Assembly (NCBI RefSeq): GCF_002443255.2
Contig: NW_019211456.1
Coordinates: forward strand, 44,828,791-44,892,790
Source: Varroa destructor
Taxonomy: Eukaryota > Arthropoda > Arachnida > Mesostigmata > Varroidae
Reading direction: 5' to 3'
DNA: 64,000 nucleotides
The translations under genes were made by a program, and so were the position numbers. Below, one piece after another: positions 13,468 through 27,300 of this stretch. Positions within the stretch are counted from its first letter, which is position 1, and the number at the start of each line of letters is the position of its first letter. The notes beneath the pieces were generated by a model that worked only from the letters and a program-made list of their open reading frames with translations, did not search any database and was not told the origin of the DNA.

Positions 13468-15294
13468 CTGAAAGTACCTATGATACGACTCTGATCACAT
13501 TTATGCCTTATTCGCGAAGCAGTTTAATGAAGATGATCTGCTCAGAGATATATCATTGCGATAGAATATACATTTATACATGTGATAACGTAATAATTCA
13601 AATTTTACTTTTGAAGCAGAAAAAGTACATAGCAGAGAGATCTAGTGTAAACAGCAGTTTATCTTCTGCAATAAGCATCTCCAACACAATGTTATAGCAG
13701 CGATGCATATTGTTTAACCGTCAGTCAGCTTGTTTGACCAAGTATCTAATAGCACCTACATATCCCCTAGGGCATTGCAACATGTATATGTTGGTTAATA
13801 TATAACAACAGGTCAATATTATATATTGTTAATAATTGTAGGTATATTATTGATTTTTGTACGTTATTCTTGTTGTGGATTCCTAAAATTCTTATTCAGA
13901 TCAATTGAGAGGATTTTGCATAAATATGACAGCGGCTAGCGTATTTATAATGAAGAAGAAGCGATAGACGCAGGTAAAAATATGTGGATAGAAATGGCTG
14001 ACCTACCCCCTCTTAGATTCATTTATTAAAATCCACCAAATTAAGGTATAAAAATTATATGGCCCCGACACTGAAATCGAGTGGTCTGCGTTAGAGTCTC
14101 TTCGACCTTTGGCGAATTTGAGTCTCATCTGCATTAGTAGTTGTATACGTGGGAGGCATCCGTCCATGATTAACCATTGTTTTTTTCAAGTAACCCAACC
14201 CATATTTGATTGCAGATCAGTGGCGCTGCTGCCAACAATCGCCGTCCCATAATGATAAGAACGATGATAATAGTTAATTCAAATCTATGAGTAATAAATG
14301 AATAAACGTATCATTCATCTGTATACACTCGCTGCTCGTATGAAGGATTTCGATTGTGAAGTATCTGTTACTGTTTTCAGTTCTGACGTGGTTTAATAAT
14401 GTTGCCTATATATATATATATGTATAAGAGTATTTTTTTCCCTGCCTCTTTATGCTGCTTAGGTCAATTTTAATTATGCACTGTTCATACAGTTGGTAAA
14501 AATTGATGTTTGTCTGTGGGGAGGACAGACAGAGTGAGCGTTGCCGGTCGGTCAGCCAGCCACTCTTATCGAAAGCGGTATATCTGTTTGTGCTTGTAGC
14601 GGTCAAGCGTCTAACATTTCTAAACTGTTGATCGCCGTTGCTGCTACAGCCGCTCCGTCACCATCTATGCAGCAGTCTGCCAAAGCCAGTTATATGCGTA
14701 AACCTATATAGTCGTGCGTCAGCGGCGGCAGAGTGTGAGTTCTGACTCAAGTCTGAGCAAGCTTGACGTGCCCCGTTAGAGCCGTACCATTGCCAGATAC
14801 TATTAGTAGTAATTAGTTGTGAGCCGTATGGACACGGACAGTGATTAAGCCCAAAAAATGTATCGGCCTCTGTCTTTCTTAGACCAAACTGCAGTGGCCT
14901 GTAAACCTCTATAGCGCCAGGCTATTAGCGGAAGCACATTCGTTATTAAATAAAACCGGGTGGTGCAGATAGACGTCGGCGCTTGCCATTGAACGAGGGG
15001 GCCTTGTTGCCGTACGAGCAAACTGAGGAAACTTAAACGTAATGCTCTGCATATGGGTAGGCTTTGGGCTTTAAGCAATCATCAGGTGAAATGTTGAATA
15101 ACTGCAAATTGAAATAAAGCGGATCCGGACGTAGTTATGGAGAGCTGAAAATAGTATTTGTGAAATGTCGACGGTTTGTTACGAATCCTTATACAATATT
15201 AAAGTGGGTTGCTCTCAGGGCACAATTAATATAATTTCCTAAAACCATTTTCACATGTTGAAAAGCAAAATTATTTATTTTCGTTTGCTTCCAG

Positions 15295-15399
15295 TTGATT
15301 ACAAGGTAGATTGCAGTGAACAGCAGATTCGGATACGAGTGAACCTCGATGGACACAACTTCACAGATGTCTACCTCGAAAATCTTAAGGGCTATCCAG
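15295..15399 (+). CDS. ZP gene exon A: start of ZP-N
   Basis: The acceptor is TTCCAG at 15289-15294 and the donor is GTGAGT at 15400. The exon starts with two bases of a split codon (NTT), so the unseen upstream exon must end after one base of a codon. It encodes residues 1-34, including the first ZP-N cysteine (VDC motif, Cys6) and an NFT sequon at 21. It ends in phase 1 within a glycine codon. Confidence 0.88.
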
Positions 15400-18300
15400 G
15401 TGAGTGAGACATGATTCTGAAGCATTTATATCTTACGAATTTTTAGCGTTGTACCAATAAAACGAGAACTTCATTATAATGAAGACTTGTTACGAACATT
15501 GGCAAAGAATCACGCTCCGCACCATTCTATTCTAACCAGCTGTGTGACGTACAGATGAACAAGCTTCATTGTCCGACTGGAACAATTTGGGTTTTTACTT
15601 GCCGGTAAGATTATGTTAAAATAATATCCGACATTTTTTTAGTTTATCGCCACCTATATCCTATTCAGAATGATCGACTAAAGTAGATTTAGAGCACCAC
15701 TAGGCGCTTTTTTATTATGTATTATCAAATCAATTAATTGTAAACCCTGTTTGTATTCTGGCGATAGACAGGGCAATTACTTTAGTAATATTCGCTAATT
15801 TTCGAAGTTCACCATTTCTTATGCAATATTTTTCATCTACTCTGACACCCGGAAATTTATTAACAGCGTTATTCAACTTACAGCCTGTTCCTTCTCTAGC
15901 TATCTGCAAGTTCAGTTAAGCAAACCATAAGTGTCCTGTTTTGCGTGGGTATAGTGAGAGTTCCACTGCTAAGGTAGAGTTTGTGTATTAGATTTGTGGC
16001 TATATTTATAAAGCATTACGTTTTATATTATGCAGGTGCATGGAACCCGCTAAGGCGCTGTAGAAGCTTGATTGGATAGAATTGTAGTCGTCGACATTCC
16101 GACATTTTCACCGAAAACTGAACTCTATTTGAACTTATACTCTTGCCCTTACAAAGAGGTTGTTACAAAGTAGTTTCTTCTCACTTACGAGCAAGCATTT
16201 GCTAGAAAGTTTAGGCTACATTAGATGCTAATTTCCTCAGCAGTTCTTCCTTGGCCGTTTCGTACCGAACGTTTGTCACAGACAAACGTGCAATCGTATT
16301 TGCACGCATTCACGTGAACGTAATGCTCGCGCATGAGCAGCACGTTAAGAACGAGAGTGACTGAGGGGGGCGAATAACCGGCTATTCACGAAAGGAATAT
16401 ACCCTTTAGGAGTTACGAGTACGCCGCAGGGGCGCCGCTACGAGACAGGGCAAGACGGTGAATATAGCAGGACTTCCCATCCTAGCCTCCTTCCCAGGTT
16501 CATTGTGTGTCGGTATCTGTATAATGCTGCGGCAGGATTTAGGATTCTCAACGGGATCAATGGACAAAGAAGACACAAGGTCTAATGTTTATCCTAACAT
16601 GTACAGTAGGTAAATATTTACCTTGCCCTTTGTGCACATATGCACCCAGAAATGGACGGAAGGAGGGAAAGCACAATTCCAACAACAAACATTGTTTGCT
16701 CACTGGGTTTATACATATGTATGCGTGTCTATCTATATTTCGGTGTTGGTTCCCATTTTGGCAACATCCGTTCCATTCGTTAGGAAAGGTTATTCCGTGG
16801 CTATAACCAACCGGATAGAGATTGGGAAATAGGCTCAAATTCTTCTCCACAATGTCGTTTTCATTTTATCTCTTCCTCTCTGATTCTGTAATCCCCAGAG
16901 AGCGGCGGCTGACTATTTGAAAACGCATATTGGCTGGACAGATGGGACTAAATGGTCCGTGTAACAGGCAACGAGTCGTACTAGATTTCTGCCAGTCTGT
17001 CAAGGATACGTGCCACAAGTGGTCTTTTTTTCCGGGTGGTGAAAAACAGAGCCCATCAGGTACCAGACACATCTGTGCTGTGTGCAGCTGCAGCACAAGA
17101 TGTGCTGCCTTTGTAGCTTGAGCTGGTTGGGGCCCGTAGGACCACAAACAGAAGTTGACGTGGGTGGCTTATGGGAGACCCATTGCCACTCAGGAGTTAA
17201 GGCATGGGGTTTCTCGTGACTAGAAGGCAGACAGAGGGATGCAACCCGAGACACAAAGGCACTAGACGAAGCGATACGGGAGACACCAGACTATTATGCG
17301 GTGTGTGAATGAACCTTGACTGGGCTTGGAGGAATTGTGCATTGTCCAAACACTAAGCGATGGGTAAACGCAGCCATTGGCCACTGATTAACGATGATGG
17401 CGGACCAAATAATAACATTATGATTATTCACCGATTCATTGCAGAGAGACATTGTACATATTGTGAATATGCTGCTTTGGCTAGCCTAGCTTGAATGCAT
17501 GAGAATTTGTATGGCCTATGGGATCGAAAACTCGGCGGGGGGCACAAGAAAGAGAACTGGAAAACTGGTCAGTGCGGTGCGATGTAACGAATTTTCATCA
17601 GTTCGTGTGTTTTCGTGTTTGTTATACGTATCTGCGCGATCATGGGTACAGCTATAAGCTTTGACGTTGTTTTGTTAATTGAAATGAAGCCTCGTTGACA
17701 TATGACAACCGGAAAAGTGCCGGACCTGCGATGAAATCTTGTACGAAAACCTCGTGATTTATTCTAACGCGTGCCTGTACACCGACAATAAGAGCTGTGC
17801 ATATGAAATTGTGTAGATTCAACTCCAGCAGATGCGTATCGAACATCGACACGTACACACCTGCATCGTAGGTGTGTGCGTGTCGATCAAGCGCGTAGTT
17901 TTATGTGTGACTGTTCATTTCAATACGGAGACATTATTGTAGTGCATTATGTAATATACCCGACACGCATGCAGACTTATTACAGTGTTAGCAAACCATC
18001 GTTTACTACAAGTACAGCTCCTGGAAATCTTTGAGCATCTATTTCATTTAGGAGAACAATTACCAGTTGCTGAAGCTAAAACGCAAATACTTTTACACAT
18101 TTTTATTTTAGCTCTTCGGTTTTTGATGGCCAGGGCCACTCAAGACAGATTGGTTTATAGTAACTTTGACTTTTTAACTACAATGTTCTTATTTTTTTTT
18201 TTTCTATTTGTATCTGAACTCTTAGTTTTTATGTTGCGTTTCACGCAGCCAAGTCGAAGTAAAGGCTTCAGCCGTATACACTGTAGCCAACCACCTTTAT

Positions 18301-21300
18301 TTATTACTAAGTGCATAATATGTAAATCACCATAGGAACGCGTATAGGAGTAGCTTTTAGCGTTGTCGGCCTAAGCAGGAGAGCAAACAATTATTTTTGG
18401 GACAACCATAGATTCAGAGTAATCGCTTGGTCGATTATGCAGTTCTTCTAACCCAAGTATGCCTCCTATTTAAATTATGACCGAAAAGGAATCAGTTGAA
18501 TTGTCAACGATTAATAACCGATGTGACGAATCATCACTTGGGTGCCTTTCTTTTCCGTTACCGGCAGGGTAAACCCCTCATGTGATATAGTTTTTAGCAT
18601 AGCACTATGCAATCTGGTTCTGTAATTCAGTTCCTTGTAGTAATGCAAGCCAATGCTCGTTCGTATGTATAATCGTATGATCATGTCGCCCGTGTGTCCT
18701 TGAATCTTAAGAGTATTAAGCCGCTGAAACTGAGACGCGTGATGTTAAAACAGCTGTGTTCGTATCCACATTGGGTAACGTGCGTCCGTGTTGGCGTTGT
18801 TGCTCATTGATATGTGCGTGACGCTTCAATCTATCTTTACGCTCTGTTGAGCCTATTCAACTGCGTAATGATGACGACGACAGTTGAAACAAACGAGCAT
18901 CTCTTGCATCTACACACATTTACCCGTTTCTACCGTCATATTTCGTCCAATGACATCTAAATATCAACAATATTGTTCTGTACTGGTACTGCCTCAAAAT
19001 TCGTTAACATGGCCGTCTAGTTCACCTATATAGTTCTGGGGGCATTTGTACACACACGCGCGTTCCTATAACTCTACTTGTTCAACTACATGTAAAGTAT
19101 AAGACATGGAGTTATAGTGGCAATCGTTCTATTGTAGTTGGCCAGTAACCCTACAAAGACATCGGCTTCGCCAGCGCCGCCTGTCGTTCCCTCGATGGTA
19201 CATACGATTGTCTATACTATCAACAATCCATGAGTCAACGCGGTGGGAGCCGCTACCGGGCAGGTGCACTGGTAACAACCCATTTTTCCTTAGCGAATGC
19301 CTCTAACAGCTTAGCCGTTTGTAAGTGCTTATGCTGTAAGCTCTGCCATTGCCTCTTCTTGCTTGTCTTCACAAACCAAGCATGACGTCATGAAGCACTG
19401 ATTGCTGACAAACTTGTTATATACCGCAAGAAGTTTACGTCTGTTTCTCTCTCATACAAAGGACGGGTCTTTTCGTTTTGTGCATAAAACGAGATGGGGA
19501 AGCCTTTTCCTTCCTCATTACCCCAGGTGTCCCGCTAGGTCCCAAACGCAAAATGGCGTTTTGGGATGCGACGACAGTGTTACGAAAGTGGCCCGTATGA
19601 CATGCAACCTTCCTGTCCAACCCGAATGCTGCTGCGATGTGTGTGACCTAGTAGTGTATGACCTCTGCGAATGCTCATTGAGTGGCCCGTGTAGACTGCT
19701 TTGCATTGGATTATAACGCGTTTACCTCTCTAACAAAACCGACCAAAAAACCCTTAGCTGGCTCAATAACCTATGGGTATTCAATCACATAATGTTGATA
19801 CGAAAGTGCTAGATGTACCTATTGTAATTAAATGGTCAGATCGTATCGGACGTAAACCTCGAACGAGTAATTTTCTACTGTCATATTTCGTCTAATGACA
19901 TCTAAATATCAACGATATTGTTCTGTGTTGGTACTGCCTCGAAATTCTTTGAGATGGCCGTCTAGTTTTCCTATATAGTTCTGCTACCGTAAGCACAAAT
20001 TAGAATAATTTAGGTTAGGTCCTATATATGGTACGTCAGAGAATTGTGTCGATAAGGGTGCAGTACAAAAATGGCGAAGCGGGCTTATAATAGGTAACGA
20101 TAACCTGGATGCTAATTATTTCTGTGCCGACTGCTTTGATGCAGCATAAGAACTACCTAAGAGTACCAAATGTTAACTTTCAACCGAGTTTGAAGTATTT
20201 TTTTATTTTTCGTTAAACAACATGACTGGTAAGTTGAGATAGTGTCCGTTTACCAGAACTTTACGTAACATATTTCTTATATTAGCTCCTCAAAAAGCGG
20301 TTTTGAATTGCTCTACGCGTCAGTTGAGGTTTACTGCTGAAGTTATAGAGGAGACAGCACTTGCATCAGCAATAATATTTCTAGGATTATTAATGAAAAA
20401 ATTGAAAATATTTCCTATCAGTTTCCGATTTTTTCTGTGTTAATATTGCATTTAATTACACGCCAATCACCTCATTGGTTACTGAAATTTTACTCTATAG
20501 TTTTCGTTCGCTTCCTCGTTTTTATATATATACATATATATATACATACATATATATATATATATGTATATAGGATTGCAACGCTTACGACAAATGCTGT
20601 TATAGCGTTAAATAGTTTACGTCACCTGTTCGTTTTCCTGCTTTTGCTTTTGTTGTAAATTGTTATGTCCGAGATATTGATCAACATGAGATACGGTGGT
20701 AACGGGCGATTGTTACCAGCAGAGCACCACCGTAAATTGTCTGTAACTACAACCATTTACATCTGGTTGTTGTTTTTGTTATTATCGGTAATGGTGTTTC
20801 TGTTGCTTTGAGGCGCCTTCCATCTTTCTTCTACCCCTTCTATTCATAACGGTGCCTGTACGTGTGCGTGTGGTGCTGATAGCCGCCAATATATATACGG
20901 TGTTGCACTTCCCTTTTGGACCGTTATAGCCGTTCTCATTCGGTATCTATCTGTCTCTCTTTGCTAGTATTGTTAGTGCAACAACAGTCACTATTATCAT
21001 TTCTGCTACCATTGCTATCGCCGTTGTTATAGTCGTTACGTTACTTTGGTACCTAGTTTCATTTGTTCCCTCCTAGCCGGCTCCAGCTGGCGACTCTGTT
21101 GCAAAAAAAAAAAAAAAAAAACGTCTAAAATTTAGTTTCATTTTTAGGCACTATAAGATTTTTACCCGCAGATCCTCAGAATTTGCTACGTATTCTCTCT
21201 TTTTGTTACGAATATTGGAATTACTACTGTTATTAGCGATTTGTATTGCAAAGTTCGTTTATTTTGCTGATATTCAATGGATATCAATAAAATAGAAGTA

Positions 21301-24300
21301 CTAATTACGAATGAAGGTCAAAGGGGCTGGCGTAAAAAGTGTGCTAATCTTAGATAAGACTGGATAAATTTTTCTTATTATTGTTATTGGTGTGTGCCGA
21401 CATTATCGGATACGTTCCAGGTTGTGTGCCCAACTACACGAACAATCGGCAGGCGGCAGTTTTCGACGTCCCGATCCGTGGTGACTTCAGATGCGGAGTC
21501 GGAAAGATGACCAACAAAATAACTGTAAGTTCACTTTAACTTACTTTCGCAAGCCAATACGTATTGTAAGAGTATGCAAAGCTTCCACTACGGCACAATT
21601 GAGCTAAACTAGAGCATAACTATATATTTCACAATGTTCACTACATGATGATGCTTGGCGCCATTGGTTTTACTTATCATTTACGTACACTAGTGTATGT
21701 ATATAGGGAAACCGACGAGGTGCACTCATTGTCTATATGCCCCACTACCCTGCTTGCCTCTCGCCAATTCAGTATCGGATGTGATTCTATCTCAAGAAAC
21801 GCGTCGGCAAATAGTCGCTAATTAAATTTTTCTACCTCTAAATTAATGCATTATCTCATTGTGTTTCGACTTCGAGGGGTGTTGTAGTTCCAAACGTGAC
21901 CTTCCTATTAGCTTCGTTGCTCTATTCGTAAATACCGATTCAGCCATAGAAATTGAGGCTTTATCTAAGTAACGTACCTTTGGTTCTTTTACTTTAAATT
22001 ACGCATAGAATGTTTTCACAGTTTTGCCACATATCAGATTCCTGTACTTGGTTCAAGGGCTGTTCTTGAGCTTGAAAGTTTCTGGCAGGTGTCACGCTTT
22101 CGGAAAACGAAAGACCTAAGTAGATATTAACATAATGTTACGATTATTTCTCTATATTCGGTCTGATTTCAATGAGCTTGTCCTAATATATCCATTTATG
22201 AATGGGCTATCATCTGCATGCAAAACTCATTGTGATTATTAGCAGGATACGTTCCCGAAAGCCTCTTGCTTTTTTTCTACAACGTGAAAGCTGGTGGACT
22301 AAATGGATATCTCGACAATGTAACCTGTTACATTTCCTAAACTCTGTGTTTATTGTGTAACGTATTCCTATAGGGATCAGTGTTTGTTGACTGATTAATA
22401 TAGGAAAATCTCATTTCCTCCAGCCTGGCTTTTACAGTTCTAGTTTTGATTAGGATTTTGTATTGTTGAGTAGGGATGTTTATTTCTATTTTGTTGAACA
22501 ATGACTGGAAAATAAGTATAAGGGAGGAGTTCCGCGCTCCGCTGACCATGAATCCTGCTGGCAGAGACAATGCATAATGCGGATATAAATTGGCTTCTGA
22601 AATATGGGTGAAAGACAATCGGGTAAAACATGCTACAAACGCTTTGTAGTTATTTCCTCGCAAGTAATAGGACTGCAGGTCTTGTACAAATGTCCTGCAA
22701 TTGTTACATCTGAGTCGGGATGATGTGTTGTCTCTACATATGTTTGACCGAACTACACAGCACTGGACCACAACTATGACTATCGGCTGGGGGTCCAGAA
22801 AGCACGAAAACGTTTTCTTACTTGCGTTTGTGGGGTCTTCGTTGTGGAAAGGAGATGCACAACTTAGAGGAGAAAATAATGGCGTTGAGCGGAAAGGAGC
22901 GAAGCAGACAGGTCACCAGACTTGTATGCACTGCTGATAACCGGTATATATATATATATATTTGGGACCGATTTTGTACACATTTCTTGCTTATTGCTCC
23001 TTCAGTGCTCTCTCTTTTTAGAGTTTGACCTCAAACGGCGCATATGTTATAGCAGGAAGGTCATCGAAAGCCGAGATCCTCTATATGAAGCTACCTAAAG
23101 CTAGAACAAAAAACTAAGCCTCATTGTATAGTTATGTACAGAATATCCAGATCTTTTATTTGCAGTGTATATATATATATATACATACTGCAAATAAAAG
23201 CCGTATATATATATATATATATATATACGCGTCTTTGACATAAGCAAATGGTTGCTTAGATGGGCCAGGAATAACTGCTTTGACATTAACGGAAAGCTAG
23301 TCAGTACTCCTATGGCTTTATAAGGTGACAAATATCGAGATTACACCTATGCTTTCCCGCGTTCACGCCTGTTTGGCAGAGCCTTTCATTCTATGTGATG
23401 TCTAGTTGCTCTTAGGTGTCTCGAATATCCTGTCAGTCTATTCATTTATGCAGCCTTAGTTACCAATTGTGGCTTCACGCTTTTTACTGGTAAATGGACC
23501 AAATTGGCTAAATTTAATTAAGATTATTTATAGCGAGTCGTTGATACAAACTTTTTTTTAATATTTATTGCAGGGCTTAAAGACATACTTTCATCGCATC
23601 GTGCTTGAAGAAGAGCAGCATCAGCTAAACAGTAGCGATGAAGATGCCGTAACTGTAGGCAGTAAATCGCGGCAAACTATCTTCTTTAAATGCCAGCTTG
23701 CCGACCGGAGGCGGTTATTTCTCAATAGGGCCAAAAGGGCTGCCAGTTCGCAGTTCCCCTTTGAGCTTGTTGAGCCTGAGTAAGTGTTTTCTGCCTATAT
23801 CTATACTGTTAGATATTTTACATATTAACTATAAGTCTGTTTTACATATTGACTATAAATTATTAAGGGCAAGTTAAAACGAATATGTGAGTGTCTGGTT
23901 AAAGAAATTCGAGTAACAGATTTATCAAGAGACGCTTTGCCTGTTAATTTCAACACCTCTTATATCTTAAACTACCTATGACAAACAACCATATATGTTT
24001 CACAATGAACATTGTGTAAAGAGTTGTTATATTATGTATTCACTGCCTGATAGATATAGCTTATATCGTGTAAACGATGTAATCTGCTAATCAGTAGCAG
24101 TTATATAGCCAGATTTTGCCTGAAATAGTACCAATAGGGCTGTACACCAGTTCTAGTCTAGCATTACGTAAGTGTACTGTTTGTTACGTTTAATAATTCA
24201 TAAATGGTGGAGCCGAGTACTAGAATAAAATAGGACTGATTCTATATAGTCCTCTACATAAAAAATTATTCCCGATTTCCAGATATGTTTAATATTTTTC

Positions 24301-27300
24301 GTCGGTCATCGACCTAAGGTTGCACATAAGCTATCCTATTTTTTTCTTGATGTTTATCTGTCAGACAAAATGGAATGGAGTTCTACAGCACTCGTTAGAG
24401 AAAGACAAAAAGTGTTATGGTTTAACTGGATCAGGTAGACATAGCCATTGACATCAAATAAAAGAGATTCAGTTAATTCTTTACCTCCGATTGAGAGAAT
24501 TCTTGCTTAAGCTTTATATCTATTTTCTCTACGGTTTTGGAAGTTTTTGCTTCAAATAGAACGACCTTAACTTTGTTAGGGCCAGGATCTTGAAGTTAGT
24601 GGGGGATGTGGGGTCGCGAAGGGGACAGCTTTGATGTGCCCTGCCTGGAGTTGTATCTTCCTCCTTTATCTGAGCAATGAGGATATTAAAATCATGTTAG
24701 GTCTTTTCTATCCCCTTCCCTAAACCCTATTCTCTAACTTCCCTTTAGTGGCCGACTTTTTCGACATACGGTGGACGGGCCTTCCCTTTGGTCTAGTCTT
24801 TCTTACCCTGCTTAAAATGAAGAGGTCTACTTTGCGAAATTAATCTCGTTGTTCAATGATGACATCGACGTCGAGGTTCAGCTATTTCATTGTTGGATCG
24901 GATCTTCTACCGGTAAATCTGTGTCCTTTGTTCAAATCCCCGTTCCTGGAGTCCTTTTGCTTCTTCTATTCTTCCGTCGCGACGGTAGTGTTGGCAGTGA
25001 AATTCTCTCGTAGAATAATGCTGGGGTCAGATTTAGGTTGAGTCCGACTTGGTGGAGCTTGTTTAGTTTTATTTGATTCGTAAACTACTTTCTTAATAAT
25101 TTGGACATTCTAATCACTAATTAAGCTCAGTCAATATATATTTTCATAGTGATTATATTAGATCTATATATATATATATTAAGTCAAGAAATGATTTGGG
25201 AAACTTCTAATCCTTGCTATTCGTATATTCCATTTGGTTTGAGATCTGTTGTTCGTTTGTAGCTATTTCCATACGATCAAATCATGTGGCCGAAAAACTC
25301 CATAGTCATAATTTCCCCATGGAGAGATACGCAACTGCGACCATTTGGGTTGGCCAAGAAATTGATGACGGATGCGTAGTGTATGACAACATTTGTTAAA
25401 GTTGTTGTTGTCAGAACTTCGGAGTTGAAAGCTTCTCTTTTAATCGGCAATAAACTTCGTGGTCTATTGCGTGAAAATTTGGCCCAACCACCTCGAAGGC
25501 TTTCTGTACAAATAAAAGTAGGTCGCATCATGATTCGGCAGCATGTATTAGGGACTATATTAAAGAAAATAATGTGGGTCTCATATAAGCTCAATAGAAG
25601 TTCTAAGGATTTGACCTTATACGTACTATTGCTCATTGAATAGTAGCAAAAAAGTTATTTCTTCACGAAAACTGTAGTAGGAAGATAAATCGGTTTCTAC
25701 GATAACCTAGAGCTCTACATAAAGTAATCAAATCTCAAATGAGTCTCAGTGAAGACAAGCGATAACACTGGGTAGGATTTAAAATGGGTTCTTACTCTGT
25801 TCTTAGTTTCTGACTTTGAAATTGTAAAATGCTCAGTGCATATTCCGACTTTACGCGGTTAGTCAAACAGTAAATAAACAACCATTCAAAACGTCTAATG
25901 TGATCTTAAGCGGTAAAGTATTCAAAATGATCGAACTATCTGGGAGTATTTGCCTTCATGGAACTGTGGCAATGCAGGCAAGTTTGGCACATCTGGGATC
26001 AAAATTCTTTTATGCAAGCCCAGATCGTGCTCTTTGAAAACTACAGGTTTTCAAACTTATACAGTTAACCTTGGAAAGTAAGCGATTCAAAACCAGAGAC
26101 AGAACTTTGAAAACGGGTCTATTAATAGATGGCCTTCGTGTACGTTCCCTACATCAGCCGAGGAATTTGTGTGTTACCCGAGCGGTCAAAAAAGCTATAA
26201 ACTATTTTATTGAAAGTTAGTTTTTTAGCAGTTTAAGTGGGCTGGAGAACGGAATCACGTTCTGACCGACTTATTATATGTACATATAAGTTCCTCATTA
26301 ACTTTTCCGTTCCTCTTCAATTCCGGACGTTCTCAGTAGTCGATATTTGGAACGCATCCAGCGTTGTTGAGAAGGCAGCAAGTCAAAGACCCAAAAGGCC
26401 ACAAAAAAGCGCCTCTGCGCTCGAAGAGCGCCATTATACCATTTGGTTACTTTGACGCCTATGTCCGGATATTAGCAGTGCAGTACCGTACGACGGCTAA
26501 GGCTATAACGGACAAGTTAGAGGCACAGGGGGAAATATACGAAAAAGGGGTAGAAGCCCTGTGTAGTATAAGATGGTGGACTGCGGCTGCACCGGCAGCC
26601 TATATTCTATCCGACCGGCGATCGACAAGAGAACAGTGTATTCGCTGTTGGGCTGACTGGGCGTTAGTTGGTTGGCTTGGTTGGATGACACGGCTTCGGC
26701 AGTTGATCTCGTTGAATATGGCGACGAGCAGAGCGACGTCAATGGAATGTCGTGCTCGTTGCAGCTGTAGTCTGGTTAGTTGACCCTCTTCCCCATTCGA
26801 TAGCAAATCACGTCGTTCGCCCCGTCACGAGCATCCGGTAAAATAGTGAGTGAAACAACTTTCTCGAGGGCAATACGGAGTTGGTTCGTTCGAATGAATA
26901 GCTCGTCTCACAACAGAGAGAGTTTGAGGTGCCCCCGTAGGGCAATCGGCAGCTGCCATCTATTGGTCCGTCGAAGCAGAATCACGCAGCACTCGTTATT
27001 CATCGCGTGCTTAGCTTTATCCGCTTATTCCCACAACAACCAGCATAGTTTCTAAACGGACTAAATTTGCAATTTTTCGCCGTCATTGTCGTCAGTCACA
27101 ATCAGCACCGTCGCCATTGTCATTTCTACATTTCAGCTAACGACGTTATTGGCCAAACCACTGAACGTCATTAAGCGCGAGGCCTATGACGTGGAGCCGT
27201 GTGTAACAAAGTGACGTCCAGTTGAAAGTTGTAAGGAGCAGAGCATCGTCAGTGGCCCAACAAACCCACACACTGACAGTACAGTCGTATAACAGTTGGA

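Larger units (their letters stand above)
1..15294. other. 5' flank or very long first intron of the ZP gene
   Basis: I find no convincing coding exon here. Open frames up to about 160 codons exist in GC-richer patches (5.0-5.9, 8.1-8.95 and 10.1-11.4 kb) but overlap on both strands and look like chance. The stretch holds a short TTAGG run, a recursive-splice-like site, a TG and a TAA microsatellite and paired hairpins near 13.4 kb. The missing signal-peptide exon of the ZP gene lies either here or beyond the window start. Confidence 0.5.
15400..21420 (+). other. ZP gene intron A-B (6.0 kb)
   Basis: AT-rich intron without a supported gene. It contains a small hairpin (arms 16269-16277 and 16281-16289, 9 bp), the strong hairpin at 17845-17887, the 112-bp duplicated segment, a TA-rich run and a 19-base poly-A. 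An open frame at 17985-18335 encodes a hydrophobic stretch and has no recognised family. Confidence 0.8.
21525..23573 (+). other. ZP gene intron B-C (2.0 kb)
   Basis: Contains a (TA)n at 22945-22961, a perfect inverted repeat at 23153-23200 and a second (TA)n. An antisense open frame at 22337-22771 (144 codons) has no recognised family and is probably chance. Confidence 0.8.

Noticed and set aside
25214..25650. Possible Tc1/mariner catalytic fragment (D-Y-I-K-E-N-N-V then D-L)
   Set aside because: Spacing to the expected SPDLNP motif is wrong and several stops intervene; too weak.
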